The notes beneath the pieces were generated by a model, which saw only the letters and a program-made list of their open reading frames with translations, did not search any database and was not told where the DNA came from. DNA of 64,000 nt, from NCBI RefSeq assembly GCF_023283845.1, contig NZ_JAKILC010000018.1, positions 52,015-116,014 of the forward strand. The letters run 5' to 3'. This stretch comes from Shewanella marinintestina. Its GTDB lineage: Bacteria > Pseudomonadota > Gammaproteobacteria > Enterobacterales > Shewanellaceae. Below are positions 33,487-41,665 of this stretch, piece after piece. The first letter of the stretch is position 1. Each line of letters starts with the position of its first letter. The position numbers were made by a program, and so were the translations under genes.

Positions 33487-34293
33487 ATGGATTATTTATC
33501 GGTTAACCAGCAAAGCTGGGATAAGCGGGTGCAAACCCATGTGACTTCTGAGTTTTATGACGTTGCAGGCTTCTTACAAGGTAAAAGCTCGCTGCAAGAG
33601 ATCGAGATGGCGCAACTTAATGTCGTTGGCAAAAGCTTATTGCATCTGCAGTGTCATTTTGGTCTCGATAGCTTGTCTTGGGCAAGAATGGGAGCAGAGG
33701 TCACTGGTGTTGATTTGTCTCCCGCAGCTATCACTCAAGCCAAGTCGTTGGCTGAGCAAGCGGAGCTAACGGCTGACTTTATCTGTAGTGATGTTTATAG
33801 CGTGCCCGAGACGGTCAAAGGCGAATTTGATGTGGTTTTCACTTCATACGGCGCCATCGTTTGGTTACCGGACCTTGATAAGTGGGCACAGGTTATCGCC
33901 AGCAAGTTAGTGGCTGGTGGTCAGTTTTATATGGTGGAGTTCCACCCTGCTCAAGCCGTATTCGAGGGCTATAACTATTTTCATCAGGATGCGCCAGATG
34001 TTGAAGATGAAGCGACCTATACCGAAAATGCCAACGACGACACCCATACTTTTATAAGTTGGCCGCACTCGTTAGCAGACGTGATTAATGCATTGATTAA
34101 GGCTGGGCTCGAGATCAATCGTCTCGATGAATACTCTTTTAGCCCATACAAGTGTTTTGCGGACTTAACTGAAGAAACGGTAACAGTCGAGTTAGCTGGT
34201 GGACGGCAATCATGTAAGCGCTACTTCGTTGAGCATAAAGGCCAGCGACTACCGTTAACCTACTCAATATCGGCGACGAAGAAAGCTATATAA
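33487..34293 (+). CDS. Class I SAM-dependent methyltransferase
   Basis: Soluble 268-residue methyltransferase. Motif I, for SAM binding, is LLHLQCHFGLDSLSWARMGAEVTGVDLSPAAI at residues 51-82, with a second acidic stop in FICSDVYS and motif IV in FDVVFTSYGAIVWLPDL near 118. The leucine-rich LHLQCHFG variant marks a group of bacterial methyltransferases of unknown substrate, not a known small-molecule or rRNA enzyme. AGGG lies upstream of the ATG. It is a single gene with its own terminator. Confidence 0.85.
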   Translation: MDYLSVNQQSWDKRVQTHVTSEFYDVAGFLQGKSSLQEIEMAQLNVVGKSLLHLQCHFGLDSLSWARMGAEVTGVDLSPAAITQAKSLAEQAELTADFICSDVYSVPETVKGEFDVVFTSYGAIVWLPDLDKWAQVIASKLVAGGQFYMVEFHPAQAVFEGYNYFHQDAPDVEDEATYTENANDDTHTFISWPHSLADVINALIKAGLEINRLDEYSFSPYKCFADLTEETVTVELAGGRQSCKRYFVEHKGQRLPLTYSISATKKAI

Positions 34294-34305
34294 AGCTTAG
34301 AAATA

Positions 34306-34334
34306 AAAACAGCGCTTAAAGCGCTGTTTTTTTT
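34306..34334 (+). terminator. Bidirectional terminator after the methyltransferase gene
   Basis: Stem AAAACAGCGC / GCGCTGTTTT, five-base loop and a run of Ts on both strands. It serves the converging methyltransferase and M14 peptidase genes. Confidence 0.92.
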
Positions 34335-34349
34335 ATGAGTAGCTGAGGG

Positions 34350-36197
34350 TTATTGATTGCCCCTTAATACAGGGTACTTCAAATATTGATTGTCGTAGTA
34401 AGGGCAGCGCTCATAAAACCAACGCAGACGGGCTTTAGGGTCAGCAGCAAATGCTTCGTCACTCAGCGCTTTATCAAACTCGGCCTGTAAGCTTGGATCA
34501 TTGGCTAACATTTGCTGGGCCAAAGGCTCTACCGCATAATTTTCAATGTACTCGGTGCGAGTAAAGATAGGATTGAAAAAGCCCCATTGAAATAGCGAGT
34601 CTGGCGATTGTGGCTCTAATAATAAGATGGCGAGATCGCCTAATGGCTGCTTGGTATCAATGCGCACAGTGCCAGCTGGCAAAGTCATATTGATCGATTC
34701 TTTTTGCACTGTTGCGTTGACGCGCTGACGACCTTCGTAATCTTTGGTGGCAAACTTCGGCTCGCTAAACTGATATTGCTGCAAAGTTTGTTGCTGCGGT
34801 TTAGTCAGTGTCGTCATGCGTACTCCATGTACGCTTAAGCGTTCTATCACCTCTTGCCATTGCGGTGGAATGTAATAAGCCGCTGGGCGGTTGATGGTTA
34901 CATCCGCTTTAGTGCCACCAATAACCGGCAGGTTAGGGTAGAGTTTAGGCTCGCCATTCCAACGCACAATCTCATTCCCACTGATGGCACTTTGTTCTAG
35001 CGTATAACCTATGCCTTTAAAGTCCCAGCCTTGTGCTTGCTGCTCTTGTTGCCATGACAAAGTCACTCGAGGCGAATAGCGATATTTATCTTGTTGAATA
35101 GCTGAGGTGAGCTTTGTACTGTCATCTGCAATTGCTTTCAGACTCGACTCGAGCATTACATAGGTGCCAAGTACACGTTGCTTATAAGGCTTAAGGCTAT
35201 GATTTTCAATTAAGATAGTCGGCAGGTGGCGGGCATCGCCGTAACCGTTAGAGAACCTAGGACTGGCATTCCACAATGACATACCTTTAGTCATATCAGT
35301 GTTATCAATGGCAAAAACTAATGGCCCCGGAACATGGCCTTGCTCAGTAAGCGCAGACTCGATGCTTGGGCGATAGCGATTTTCTAACCATTGGTAGATA
35401 GCGGGGCTTTGTCCCTCGGCAAGGTTATAGCCAAAGGTAACGTCATATTGATAGTCGATACCGTCGGTGACATGCACATCGATATACAGGTCTGGCTGCC
35501 AAATATTGATGGCGCGCAGCATATGCTGCATCTCAGGTGCATCGGCTTTGGCGTAGTCACGGTTTAAATTGAGGTTTTGCGCAGTGGTGCGCCAGCCCAT
35601 TTTCACTGGCCCACGTTGATTAACACGGTTATATTCAGTTGAGCGTTCATGACCATCAACACTGAAAATCGGTACAAAAAGCAGGTTGGCGTTATCAAGT
35701 AACGAGGCTTTGCCGTTAAATACTATGTCACGCAGTAACATCATCCCGGCATCTTTGCCGTCGATTTCGCCAGAGTGAATACCGGCTTGTACTAACAAGG
35801 TAGGCTTGTCATTGCGGGATAAACTTGCTGCATCATCAGCGCCTTCTTTGGAGGCGACAATCATCCAAATATCTCTTCCTTGCGGGCTTTTGCCTATGCT
35901 CACTTTTTTAAGCATATCGCTCTGGGCAATCAACTTATCTAGCCAGATAAAGGTTTCCTCATAACTAGGGCTAGTTTTAAGGCCATTTTGCTCAAAAGGC
36001 GTTGCCCATTGTGCATCTGCTGCAACGACAAGCGATTCGCTTTCACCTTGCCAAGGTTTGGTCAGCGGCAAAATTGCATCGTTCACAAAGGTGGTTGCTC
36101 GCTGAGGTGTGCTAGCGGGCATTGGTTCTGCGGCTAGGCTGAAGTTGCTTGTGCTGGCAGCCACTAAAGCAATAGCTGATAAGGGGATTAAGCGCAT
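34350..36197 (-). CDS. Secreted M14-family zinc carboxypeptidase
   Basis: Exported metallopeptidase of 615 residues. The N-terminus is a Sec signal (hydrophobic 4-20, LAAEP cleavage region near 22). The catalytic M14 domain spans about 75-380: SIGKSPQGRDIWMI, the zinc pair HSGEIDGKDAGMMLL (His and Glu near 142-145), the substrate motif LNLNRDYAKADAPEM with its Arg near 212 and the third zinc ligand in YIDVHVTDG near 240. The C-terminal 230 residues are a separate beta-rich part. Probably periplasmic or secreted; the substrate is unknown. Confidence 0.9.
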   Translation of the reverse strand: MRLIPLSAIALVAASTSNFSLAAEPMPASTPQRATTFVNDAILPLTKPWQGESESLVVAADAQWATPFEQNGLKTSPSYEETFIWLDKLIAQSDMLKKVSIGKSPQGRDIWMIVASKEGADDAASLSRNDKPTLLVQAGIHSGEIDGKDAGMMLLRDIVFNGKASLLDNANLLFVPIFSVDGHERSTEYNRVNQRGPVKMGWRTTAQNLNLNRDYAKADAPEMQHMLRAINIWQPDLYIDVHVTDGIDYQYDVTFGYNLAEGQSPAIYQWLENRYRPSIESALTEQGHVPGPLVFAIDNTDMTKGMSLWNASPRFSNGYGDARHLPTILIENHSLKPYKQRVLGTYVMLESSLKAIADDSTKLTSAIQQDKYRYSPRVTLSWQQEQQAQGWDFKGIGYTLEQSAISGNEIVRWNGEPKLYPNLPVIGGTKADVTINRPAAYYIPPQWQEVIERLSVHGVRMTTLTKPQQQTLQQYQFSEPKFATKDYEGRQRVNATVQKESINMTLPAGTVRIDTKQPLGDLAILLLEPQSPDSLFQWGFFNPIFTRTEYIENYAVEPLAQQMLANDPSLQAEFDKALSDEAFAADPKARLRWFYERCPYYDNQYLKYPVLRGNQ

Positions 36198-36408
36198 TGT
36201 AAGGTACCCAATTTAGAGATCAGATTTGAATTATTATGAGTCAGTTATATTTAATTAAAGCTGGGTCAAGTGCAATAGAGGAACTGTTTCTAAATATGCG
36301 CAAAATATCAGACTTGATGAGGTTACACTGAGGGTTTTAGTGACAGGTCTTGGTTGGTGCTTTTAAGTTTTAAATAGAATTGACGCGCACTGCACGCCAA
36401 TTTATCAC

Positions 36409-36624
36409 TTAGATTGGGCTCACTTCTACTTCTGTTTCATCTTCAAAAATCGCTTCAATGGGTATCGCAAATAATCGAGCGATTTTAAAAGCTAAAGGCA
36501 GGCTTGGGTCGTACTTGCCTTTTTCAATGGCATTGATGGTTTGGCGTGATACTTCTAGCTTTTCTGCTAAGTCTGCCTGGGTCCAGTCGCGCTCGGCTCT
36601 AAGCACTTTCAGACGGTTTTTCAT
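36409..36624 (-). CDS. Small XRE-family transcriptional regulator
   Basis: A 71-residue helix-turn-helix protein: RLKVLRAERDWTQADLAEKLEVSRQTINAIEKGKYDPSLPLAFKIA, with the whole domain in residues 4-60 and an acidic tail. It belongs to the small Cro/CI-like regulators that pair with a membrane protein. It overlaps the upstream membrane gene by four bases (ATGA). A pair of near-identical inverted palindromes in front of the operon is the likely operator, so I infer autoregulation. Confidence 0.9.
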   Translation of the reverse strand: MKNRLKVLRAERDWTQADLAEKLEVSRQTINAIEKGKYDPSLPLAFKIARLFAIPIEAIFEDETEVEVSPI

Positions 36625-37040
36625 CGGTAGTTAATCCTTCCTTTAATAATACCTACCATGTAGGTCAAGGCCATCAATGCAATGAGATAAGCGGCATTGA
36701 GAGGAGGCACAATAGCGCCATTTTCTAAAATTGAATAGCTGGAAAAACTAATAATTGTTACACCTACGGATAAAGCCAAAGCATCTAACTGCACTTTTCG
36801 CTCCATTTCATCTAGCTGGATTAAAAAGTGACGATAACTAACCAACATGGCGATACCAATTAGTGTATGTAGGCTAAATGTGCCGATAATGAAGATACTA
36901 TTAGGCTGTTCACCTTTAGTTAGATAAGTGCTGAGCATTAAAGTGCCCGCCCACAACAGAGCGAGTAAGTTTACGCGGTTAGCATTTTTTAAATCGCGCT
37001 TGGGTAATCCTTTAGCACATATCGCATCGAGTATCTTCAT
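36621..37040 (-). CDS. Small multi-pass membrane protein paired with XRE regulator
   Basis: A 139-residue protein with four hydrophobic helices (about 27-46, 54-72, 90-107 and 113-131) and a charged LIQLDEMERKVQLDA segment between helices 2 and 3, where DEMERK recalls DUF2178-type proteins. I cannot name the family firmly. AAGGA lies seven bases before the ATG at 37040; the longer frame from 37079 lacks such a site. The overlap with the XRE gene suggests the regulator and membrane protein act together, possibly as a sensor pair. Confidence 0.75.
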   Translation of the reverse strand: MKILDAICAKGLPKRDLKNANRVNLLALLWAGTLMLSTYLTKGEQPNSIFIIGTFSLHTLIGIAMLVSYRHFLIQLDEMERKVQLDALALSVGVTIISFSSYSILENGAIVPPLNAAYLIALMALTYMVGIIKGRINYR

Positions 37041-37080
37041 GTTGCTGTTCCTTGTATTTTGATTAGGTGTTTCATTCAAT

Positions 37081-37150
37081 GTAAATCAAGCTTGACTTAA
37101 AACTTAGTTTAGTATTTGAGAGGAGTCAAGCTTGCTTTACTTTAAGTTTA
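37081..37150 (-). promoter_or_regulatory. Twin palindromic operators and promoter of the XRE/membrane-protein operon
   Basis: GTAAATCAAGCTTGACTT (37081-37098) and GAGTCAAGCTTGCTTTAC (37133-37150) are inverted copies of one another with two mismatches in 18, and each has the core palindrome TCAAGCTTG. Their centres are 52 bases apart, about five helical turns. On the minus strand the upstream copy contains TTGACT, a good -35, with a weak TAAGTT 17 bases on. This is the layout of an autoregulated promoter. Confidence 0.65.
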
Positions 37151-37242
37151 TGAGACTTTACATGATGTGGGCAAGGAGTAGGGCTGGATAAATATTTAAT
37201 TTTTATTATTTTCTCAGAGCACTTCTAGCCTCGAACTAAACA

Positions 37243-37270
37243 AAAAATCCCAGCCTAAGCTGGGATTTTT
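37243..37270 (-). terminator. Terminator after pckA
   Basis: Stem AAATCCCAGC / GCTGGGATTT, four-base loop, T-run on both strands. It lies 60 bases after the pckA stop on the minus strand. Confidence 0.9.
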
Positions 37271-37328
37271 ATGGGCAAAACGAGTCTCGTTCAATACAAC
37301 AGGTTGGCTGTTGCCTGAGAATTATTGA

Positions 37329-38870
37329 CTATGCGTTTGGGCCGGCGTCTTTAATTGAATCTGGTACCTGGTACTTTTCAAAGTTTGCTTGGAAGCTTTC
37401 AGCAAGGTGCTGTGCAAACTCAGCATATTTAGCTTTATCTTCCCAAGTGTTAATAGGGTTAAGTAGTTGGCTATCTACGCCAGCTACGGCAACGGGTACG
37501 TGTAAGTTAAGTTTTTCTAGGTACTCAGTTTCAACATCTTTTAGCTCACCCGACACAATAGCATCGACAATGGCACGAGTGGTTGGGATATCGAAACGCT
37601 TACCAATACCGTGTGGGCCGCCAGTCCAGCCTGTATTAACTAGGTAAACTTGGCTACCGAAAGACTCGATACGTTTCATCAGTAGCTCAGCGTAAACACC
37701 TGCTGGGCGAGGGAAGAAAGGTGCGCCAAAGCAAGTCGAGAAGGTTGACTGAATTGCTGCTGTTGAGCCCATTTCAGTTGAACCCACTTTAGCTGTGTAT
37801 CCCGACAAGAAATGATAAGCCGCTTGCTCTTTGGTTAGCTTAGATACTGGTGGTAAAACGCCAGACACGTCACAGGTTAAGAACACCACTGCATGCGGCT
37901 CTGCACCGCAGTTATCGAGTTTACGTTGGGCGATATGCTCAAGCGGATAAGCTGCACGAGTGTTTTCAGTCAAGCTAGAGTTGGTATAGTCAGGTACGCG
38001 ATTGTCATCGGTAACTACGTTTTCAAGCACGGTACCAAAGCGAATTGCATCCCAGATAACAGGCTCGTTCTTCTGGCTTAGGTCGATACATTTGGCGTAG
38101 CAACCGCCTTCAATATTAAACACGCCGCCTGGTGCCCAGCCGTGTTCATCATCACCGATAAGGAAACGTTTAGGGTCAGCTGAAAGGGTTGTTTTACCTG
38201 TACCTGAAAGACCGAAGAACAATGTAGTGTCACCATCAGCACCGACGTTTGCCGAGCAATGCATCGGCAGTACGCCTTTAGCTGGCAGTAAGAAATTCTG
38301 TACAGAGAACATCGATTTTTTCATTTCACCAGCGTATTTAAGGCCTGCAAGTAGTACCTTACGTTCAGCAAAATTGATAATAACCGTAGCGTCAGAGTGA
38401 GTGCCATCACGCTCAGGTACACATTCAAAGCCTGGAGCGTTCATGATCTGCCAAACAGGCTTGTCTGCTTCATTAAACTCTTGTGGCACGATGAATAAGT
38501 TACGTGCAAACAGTTGGTGCCAAGCATATTGAGTGGTGACTTTAACTGGTTGGTAATGCTCTTGGCTTGCACCTACTTCGAGTTCAGATACGAAAGTATC
38601 CTTGTCGGCTAGGTAAGCTTCAACTCGCTCCCAAAGAGCGTTAAAAGCAGCGGCTTCAAAAGGCTTGTTAACCGGTCCCCATTCAATATCGGCTTCTGAG
38701 CTTGGCTCTTTGACGATAAAGCGGTCATTAGGAGAGCGACCAGAGCGTTCCCCTGTTTTAGCGACTAAAGCTCCGTTTGCAGTTAGCTCGCCTTCACCAC
38801 GAGCTAATGCAAGCTCGACAAGTTGGCCAGTTGAAAGGTTTAGGTACTCGCGGTTTGATCCATCCGCCAT
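37329..38870 (-). CDS. pckA: ATP-dependent phosphoenolpyruvate carboxykinase
   Basis: Converts oxaloacetate and ATP to phosphoenolpyruvate, the first step of gluconeogenesis. I prefer the ATG at 38870 (MADGSNREYLNLSTGQL, 513 residues) because GGAG lies nine bases upstream; in-frame ATGs at 38897 and 38885 lack such a site. Visible motifs: RSPNDRFIV near 45, the P-loop FGLSGTGKTTLS near 235, the metal and kinase segments IGDDEHGWAPGGVFNIEGG near 255 and the ARG-containing ENTRAAYPLEHI near 320. Cytoplasmic. A possible CRP site lies upstream. Confidence 0.97.
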   Translation of the reverse strand: MADGSNREYLNLSTGQLVELALARGEGELTANGALVAKTGERSGRSPNDRFIVKEPSSEADIEWGPVNKPFEAAAFNALWERVEAYLADKDTFVSELEVGASQEHYQPVKVTTQYAWHQLFARNLFIVPQEFNEADKPVWQIMNAPGFECVPERDGTHSDATVIINFAERKVLLAGLKYAGEMKKSMFSVQNFLLPAKGVLPMHCSANVGADGDTTLFFGLSGTGKTTLSADPKRFLIGDDEHGWAPGGVFNIEGGCYAKCIDLSQKNEPVIWDAIRFGTVLENVVTDDNRVPDYTNSSLTENTRAAYPLEHIAQRKLDNCGAEPHAVVFLTCDVSGVLPPVSKLTKEQAAYHFLSGYTAKVGSTEMGSTAAIQSTFSTCFGAPFFPRPAGVYAELLMKRIESFGSQVYLVNTGWTGGPHGIGKRFDIPTTRAIVDAIVSGELKDVETEYLEKLNLHVPVAVAGVDSQLLNPINTWEDKAKYAEFAQHLAESFQANFEKYQVPDSIKDAGPNA

Positions 38871-38963
38871 AGGTAAGGTCTCCATCTTTGAGGTCATAGT
38901 CAGTTGCTGATCTTTAATGCCAGCTTAATTTATTAGCGATTGTAACTTATGCAGCCACGAATA

Positions 38964-38979
38964 TGTGTTCTTGATCAAA
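38964..38979. promoter_or_regulatory. Possible CRP site upstream of pckA
   Basis: TGTGTTCTTGATCAAA resembles the CRP consensus TGTGA-N6-TCACA at eight of ten positions. It lies about 100 bases before the preferred pckA start. Gluconeogenic control by CRP would make sense, but a single imperfect match is weak evidence. Confidence 0.3.
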
Positions 38980-39062
38980 AAAAACGCGAAAAAGTGATTT
39001 TTAGCCACAACTGCAGACATGATATTTTGTTAGATGCAGAGGAAAAACTGAAATTTGGTTAT

Positions 39063-39090
39063 AAAAAAAGCGCCAACTAAGGCGCCTTTA
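39063..39090 (-). terminator. Terminator after hslO
   Basis: On the minus strand AGGCGCC pairs with GGCGCTT (one G-U) around a five-base loop, followed by a T-run. Confidence 0.85.
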
Positions 39091-39109
39091 AATTAACTAA
39101 GCGGTAAGC

Positions 39110-39982
39110 TTACTGAGTCACATCGTTGCTTGGTGCGTTCGCGTAGATAGCTTCGATATCGATAGAATCAAAAATATACTTACTATTGCAGTATTCACAG
39201 CCCATTTCGACTTTGCCTAGTTCAGCAATAATTGCGTCGACTTCTTCTTTTGAAACGGTACGGATAGCTTTAGCACTGCGTTCTTTCGAACAGGTACATT
39301 TGAAAGTAACGGCAACAGGTTCGTATAGACGCACTTCTTCTTCGTGATACAAGCGGTGCAATACTTCTTCAGCTTCAAGGGTAAATAGCTCTTCTTGTTT
39401 AACGGTTTCAGTCAGAATTGATAAGTGATCAAACTCTTCGTTGTGATTACCGTCAGTTGGCAATACTTGTAAGAACATACCTGCTGCTTGTTTAGTATCG
39501 GCAAATAGCTTGATCTTAGTGGGTAACTGCTCTGACTGATGGAAGTAATCTTCTAAACATTCGGCTAAGGTATCTTTTTCTAAACCGACTACACCTTGGT
39601 AACGCTCACCGTCATTTGGAGTTAGCGTGATAACCATGTAGCCCTTACCAAACATTTGCTGCAGGCTTGCATCGTCAGCGATTTCTCCTTCCCAGCGTGA
39701 TACGCCGCGAAGTTGCTGCAGGTTATTACCGTTAATAACTGCAAGCGATACAGGACCATCACCTTGTAGCTGGATGCTAATGTCACCGCTAAACTTTAAC
39801 GTTGCAGTTAATAGTGATGTTGATGCCATTAGCTCGCCCAATACTTTTTGAATAGCTAATGGGTATTCGTGAGCAGCAATCACTTCTTGGTAGCTACTTT
39901 CTAGTTGTACTAATTCGCCGCGAACGCTGGCATTTTCAAATAAGTAGCGGTATAGGTTGTCTTTATTCATGGTTTCGGTCAT
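39110..39982 (-). CDS. hslO: Redox-regulated chaperone Hsp33
   Basis: Holdase chaperone switched on by oxidation: when its C-terminal zinc is lost and disulfides form, it binds unfolding proteins. The 290 residues contain the C-terminal zinc cysteines in FKCTCS and CEYC (about residues 230-266), which is the CxC...CxxC redox switch. I prefer the ATG at 39982, with GGA seven bases upstream; the longer frame begins with a TTG in a poor context. It follows hslR by 15 bases; the pair is the classical heat-shock hslRO operon. Confidence 0.96.
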   Translation of the reverse strand: MTETMNKDNLYRYLFENASVRGELVQLESSYQEVIAAHEYPLAIQKVLGELMASTSLLTATLKFSGDISIQLQGDGPVSLAVINGNNLQQLRGVSRWEGEIADDASLQQMFGKGYMVITLTPNDGERYQGVVGLEKDTLAECLEDYFHQSEQLPTKIKLFADTKQAAGMFLQVLPTDGNHNEEFDHLSILTETVKQEELFTLEAEEVLHRLYHEEEVRLYEPVAVTFKCTCSKERSAKAIRTVSKEEVDAIIAELGKVEMGCEYCNSKYIFDSIDIEAIYANAPSNDVTQ

Positions 39983-39997
39983 TACATTTTCCAATTT

Positions 39998-40396
39998 TTA
40001 GCTCGCTTTAAAGCGCATAATTTGACGACGTTGCTTCTTATCTGGCTTCTGTTCCGGAGCCGGATTATTAAGAATATTCAAACGTCGTTGCTCGGCATAG
40101 GTTGCTCGCTTCGCTATGCTTTGCGGTGTCTCTTCATAAAGGGTTTGTGCTATAGACCCTTTTTGGCGATATTCTGATAATTGTTTTATGACGATCTCTT
40201 TTTCGTCATGTCCTTGCCTTAGTTTAATAGTGGCACCGACTTCAGCAAATTTACTCGATTTGGTTCGTTGGCCGTTGTAGTGTACTTTACCACCATTAAT
40301 CATCTCTTTTGAGATGGCACGGGTTTTATAAAAACGTGCGGCCCAGAGCCATTTATCAAGCCTTACTTTAATAGCTTGTTGCTCGTTGTCGTTCAT
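39998..40396 (-). CDS. hslR: Ribosome-associated heat-shock protein Hsp15
   Basis: Small S4-domain RNA-binding protein that recycles free 50S subunits carrying nascent chains after heat shock. The 132 residues have the S4 core VRLDKWLWAARFYKTRAISKEMINGGKVHYNG (10-41) and a basic C-terminal tail (QKPDKKQRRQIMRF). The ATG at 40396 has GGAG eight bases upstream; the longer frame starts with an internal TTG. First gene of the hslR-hslO unit. Confidence 0.95.
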   Translation of the reverse strand: MNDNEQQAIKVRLDKWLWAARFYKTRAISKEMINGGKVHYNGQRTKSSKFAEVGATIKLRQGHDEKEIVIKQLSEYRQKGSIAQTLYEETPQSIAKRATYAEQRRLNILNNPAPEQKPDKKQRRQIMRFKAS

Positions 40397-40467
40397 GAGC
40401 GACTCCAATGGTAAATTAACTATTAGTAAAGTAGGGGTAACTTCACAAGCTCAGCAAGAATATACAA

Positions 40468-40530
40468 AACTTTACGCTCTAGCTGGCAAAATAGTGGCAA
40501 GCTTCACACCCTTTTTAGGCGCGTAAAGTT
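40468..40530. repeat. Distant inverted repeat in the hslR/gspC gap
   Basis: AACTTTACGC (40468-40477) and GCGTAAAGTT (40521-40530) are perfect 10-bp inverted arms, 43 bases apart, in the 270-base gap between divergent hslR and gspC. It may be a regulator site; nothing identifies the protein. Confidence 0.25.
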
Positions 40531-40625
40531 AGCATATTTGACCAAATATCGCCAACATTGCTGCTGTTATGGGCTTGTTGCAATAAGCTGTGTGGGTTAG
40601 CATGAACCAGGTTTTGCAAAATTAC

Positions 40626-40631
40626 TATAAT
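40626..40631 (+). promoter_or_regulatory. Candidate -10 box of the gsp operon promoter
   Basis: A consensus TATAAT lies 36 bases before the gspC ATG. No good -35 at 16-18 bases is visible, so activation or an alternative arrangement is possible. AGAGGG at 40648-40653 is the gspC ribosome binding site. Confidence 0.4.
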
Positions 40632-40666
40632 CAGAACAGAGACCTGTACAGAGGGTCCACATAAAT

Positions 40667-41584
40667 ATGGATTTATTAGATAAATTTTTAACTAAAGCGG
40701 CCGGAGTGCCTCAAAAGCCAGTGAGTACGGCTGCGTTCAGTATTGGGCTGCTTATCGCTCTGTATTTGCTCGCGCAGATCACCTGGAAACTTGTGCCCGA
40801 TAACTCAGCTTCTACGCGCTGGGCACCTACCCCTGTCACCACTAATTCTAGCGGTCAAGTTAATGTGCTTGGTTTGCAGCAACTCTCTTTATTCGGTAAA
40901 CCAGATGCTGAAGGTGCTAAACCTAAAGCGGCGCCGGTTGAAGAGATTATTACTGATGCGCCTAAAACCTCACTGTCGATTCAATTGACTGGTGTCGTAG
41001 CATCGACAACGGAAAAGAAAGGTTTAGCGGTCATTGCTTCAAGTGGCAGTCAAGACACCTATAGCTTGGGCGACAAAATAAAAGGGACTTCAGCTTCATT
41101 AAAAGAAGTCTATGCCGATCGCATTATTATCACTAATAGTGGCCGTTACGAGACCTTGATGCTTGATGGCCTTGAATACAACACTAATGGCGCGGCTAAT
41201 CAACACCTGCAAAAAGCCAAGAGTGCATCGAAAGGTAAAACTATCGATAACCGCCAAAACCGTGCGGTGGCAGCTGAGCTGAGTCAGTCGCGGGAACAAA
41301 TCTTGGCTGATCCAAGCAAAATTACTGATTACTTATCGATCTCACCAGTTAAAAGTGGCGGTGAACTTGCGGGTTATCGTCTCAATCCAGGGAAAGATCG
41401 TGAACTGTTCAAGCAAGCTGGGTTCAAAGCAAACGATTTAGCTAAATCAATTAATGGTTATGACCTAACGGACATGGGTCAAGCATTAGAAGTGATGGCT
41501 CAATTACCAGAGATGACAGAAGTTGCCTTAATGGTAGAGCGTGATGGCCAGCTAATAGAAATAATGTTTAGTCTGCCAGAGTAA
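40667..41584 (+). CDS. gspC: Type II secretion inner-membrane protein GspC
   Basis: Links the inner-membrane platform to the secretin. The 305 residues have one membrane helix (about 22-40), a proline-rich linker, the HR domain with the conserved LSIQLTGVVASTTEKKGLAVIAS block (105-127), and a C-terminal PDZ-like domain (about 220-305, with GYRLNPGKDRELFKQAGFKANDLAKSING). First gene of a twelve-gene operon running without a break to gspN. Cytoplasmic end short, rest periplasmic. Confidence 0.95.
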   Translation: MDLLDKFLTKAAGVPQKPVSTAAFSIGLLIALYLLAQITWKLVPDNSASTRWAPTPVTTNSSGQVNVLGLQQLSLFGKPDAEGAKPKAAPVEEIITDAPKTSLSIQLTGVVASTTEKKGLAVIASSGSQDTYSLGDKIKGTSASLKEVYADRIIITNSGRYETLMLDGLEYNTNGAANQHLQKAKSASKGKTIDNRQNRAVAAELSQSREQILADPSKITDYLSISPVKSGGELAGYRLNPGKDRELFKQAGFKANDLAKSINGYDLTDMGQALEVMAQLPEMTEVALMVERDGQLIEIMFSLPE

Positions 41585-41665
41585 TTTGAGCAGAAATAAC
41601 AATAAAATTTGCAGTGATACCCATTGGTATTTGCAGCAACGAAAGGGTTTAGGGGAAGTATAATA

